Shown here: one piece after another, positions 6,340-6,630 of the stretch | Layout of the letters: the number at the start of each line of letters is the position of its first letter | Numbering within the stretch: position 1 is the stretch's first letter | From: Mycobacterium sp. | Lineage (GTDB): Bacteria; Actinomycetota; Actinomycetes; Mycobacteriales; Mycobacteriaceae | Reading direction: 5' to 3' | Length of the DNA stretch: 6,630 nucleotides | NCBI GenBank assembly: GCA_029256565.1 | Contig: JAQSXQ010000189.1 | Span: forward strand, 1 to 6,630 | Position numbers and translations under genes: made by a program | Notes under the pieces: model-generated | Told to the model about the DNA's origin: nothing | What the model saw: the letters and a program-made list of their open reading frames with translations, nothing else | Databases searched by the model: none

Positions 6340-6630
6340 ATCGTCGTCGGTGAGCGCACCGACGAAGTCCGGCCAGTCGAGGCTGTCGACGGGATTGGCG
6401 CGCCGCACTTCGGGTGTGTCGACGGGCATCGTGCGGGCTGGGCCGGGCCCCGTGCCCCGTGTCTCGAACCGCACGGTCATCACGCCGTGACCTGCTCCCT
6501 GCACCCAGCCGTGGCCGTAGGACTCGTGCGTCACGTCGTCGCCGATCCGCCACGCCGCGGCGGTGGACGTAGACGCCGAGGAGGACACCGCCGCTTCGTG
6601 GGTGGCTGGCACGCCGTCGGCGGTCTCGAG
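6331..6630 (-). CDS. dinB: DNA polymerase IV (Y-family), C-terminal end, partial
   Basis: The frame is open from the window edge to a TAG at 6333-6331 and encodes 99 residues. After a low-complexity serine/threonine/alanine linker comes WRIGDDVTHESYGHGWVQG, then AGHGVMTVRFETRGTGPGPAR, a conserved C-terminal extension of actinobacterial DinB proteins. The chain ends with a short motif containing DSLDWPDFVG. The catalytic palm, fingers, thumb and little-finger domains lie outside the window, so polymerase activity is inferred from family and synteny: M. tuberculosis dinX (Rv1537) sits next to ansA in the same arrangement. Y-family polymerases copy past damaged DNA with low fidelity. A GTG at 6612 could start a 93-residue protein, but the frame continues upstream of it and the synteny argues for a longer gene. 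The symbol could equally be dinX or dinP. Confidence 0.85.
   Translation of the reverse strand, partial: LETADGVPATHEAAVSSSASTSTAAAWRIGDDVTHESYGHGWVQGAGHGVMTVRFETRGTGPGPARTMPVDTPEVRRANPVDSLDWPDFVGALTDDDQS

Noticed and set aside
5301..6359. A 352-codon minus-strand open frame opposite ansA.
   Set aside because: The plus strand carries both asparaginase signatures in frame; the minus-strand reading is Gly/Arg/His-rich without motifs.
6331..6612. A separate 93-residue protein starting at the GTG at 6612.
   Set aside because: The frame stays open upstream to the window edge and the sequence is the known C-terminal extension of DinB, so it is the end of a longer gene.

Overview
The window is a dense, high-GC stretch of bacterial chromosome with almost no non-coding DNA. 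Gene content and order point to an actinobacterium of the Mycobacteriales (Mycobacterium, Gordonia, Rhodococcus and relatives). The order dinB/dinX – ansA (opposite strand) – lspA – RluA-type pseudouridine synthase, with the replicative polymerase gene dnaE1 nearby, is the order I know from Mycobacterium tuberculosis (Rv1537, Rv1538c, Rv1539, Rv1540, then dnaE1 = Rv1547). The genus cannot be fixed from sequence alone; Gordonia-like is a guess.

Layout on the minus strand, read right to left: the C-terminal end of a DNA polymerase IV (6630-6331, cut by the window edge); the signal peptidase II gene lspA (5293-4658); an RluA-family pseudouridine synthase (4661-3735); a RarD-type EamA transporter (3738-2791); a TetR-family regulator (2668-1967) behind its own predicted promoter and palindrome; and the first half of dnaE1 (1954 to the edge). 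The only convincing plus-strand gene is the L-asparaginase ansA (5376-6320). It diverges from lspA across 82 bases and converges on dinB with 10 bases between the stop codons.

The lspA, pseudouridine synthase and rarD genes overlap by four bases each (ATGA and GTGA) and form one tight translationally coupled operon. The tetR gene lies 12 bases ahead of dnaE1, so the two are probably co-transcribed. Between the conserved lspA/pseudouridine synthase block and dnaE1, M. tuberculosis carries a different gene set, so rarD and tetR sit in what looks like a variable slot.

The most striking anomaly is in dnaE1. At about position 1418 the reading frame changes, and about 40 conserved residues of the PHP domain are absent, equal to a net loss of about 121 nt by comparison with the family. 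Both flanks are otherwise intact and well conserved. Because the gene should be essential, an error or rearrangement in this particular sequence or clone is more likely than a natural state. Both window ends coincide with XhoI sites, which hints at a cloned restriction fragment. I found no RNA gene, CRISPR array, insertion sequence or clear new defence or metabolic system, and no gene-free stretch longer than 300 bases.
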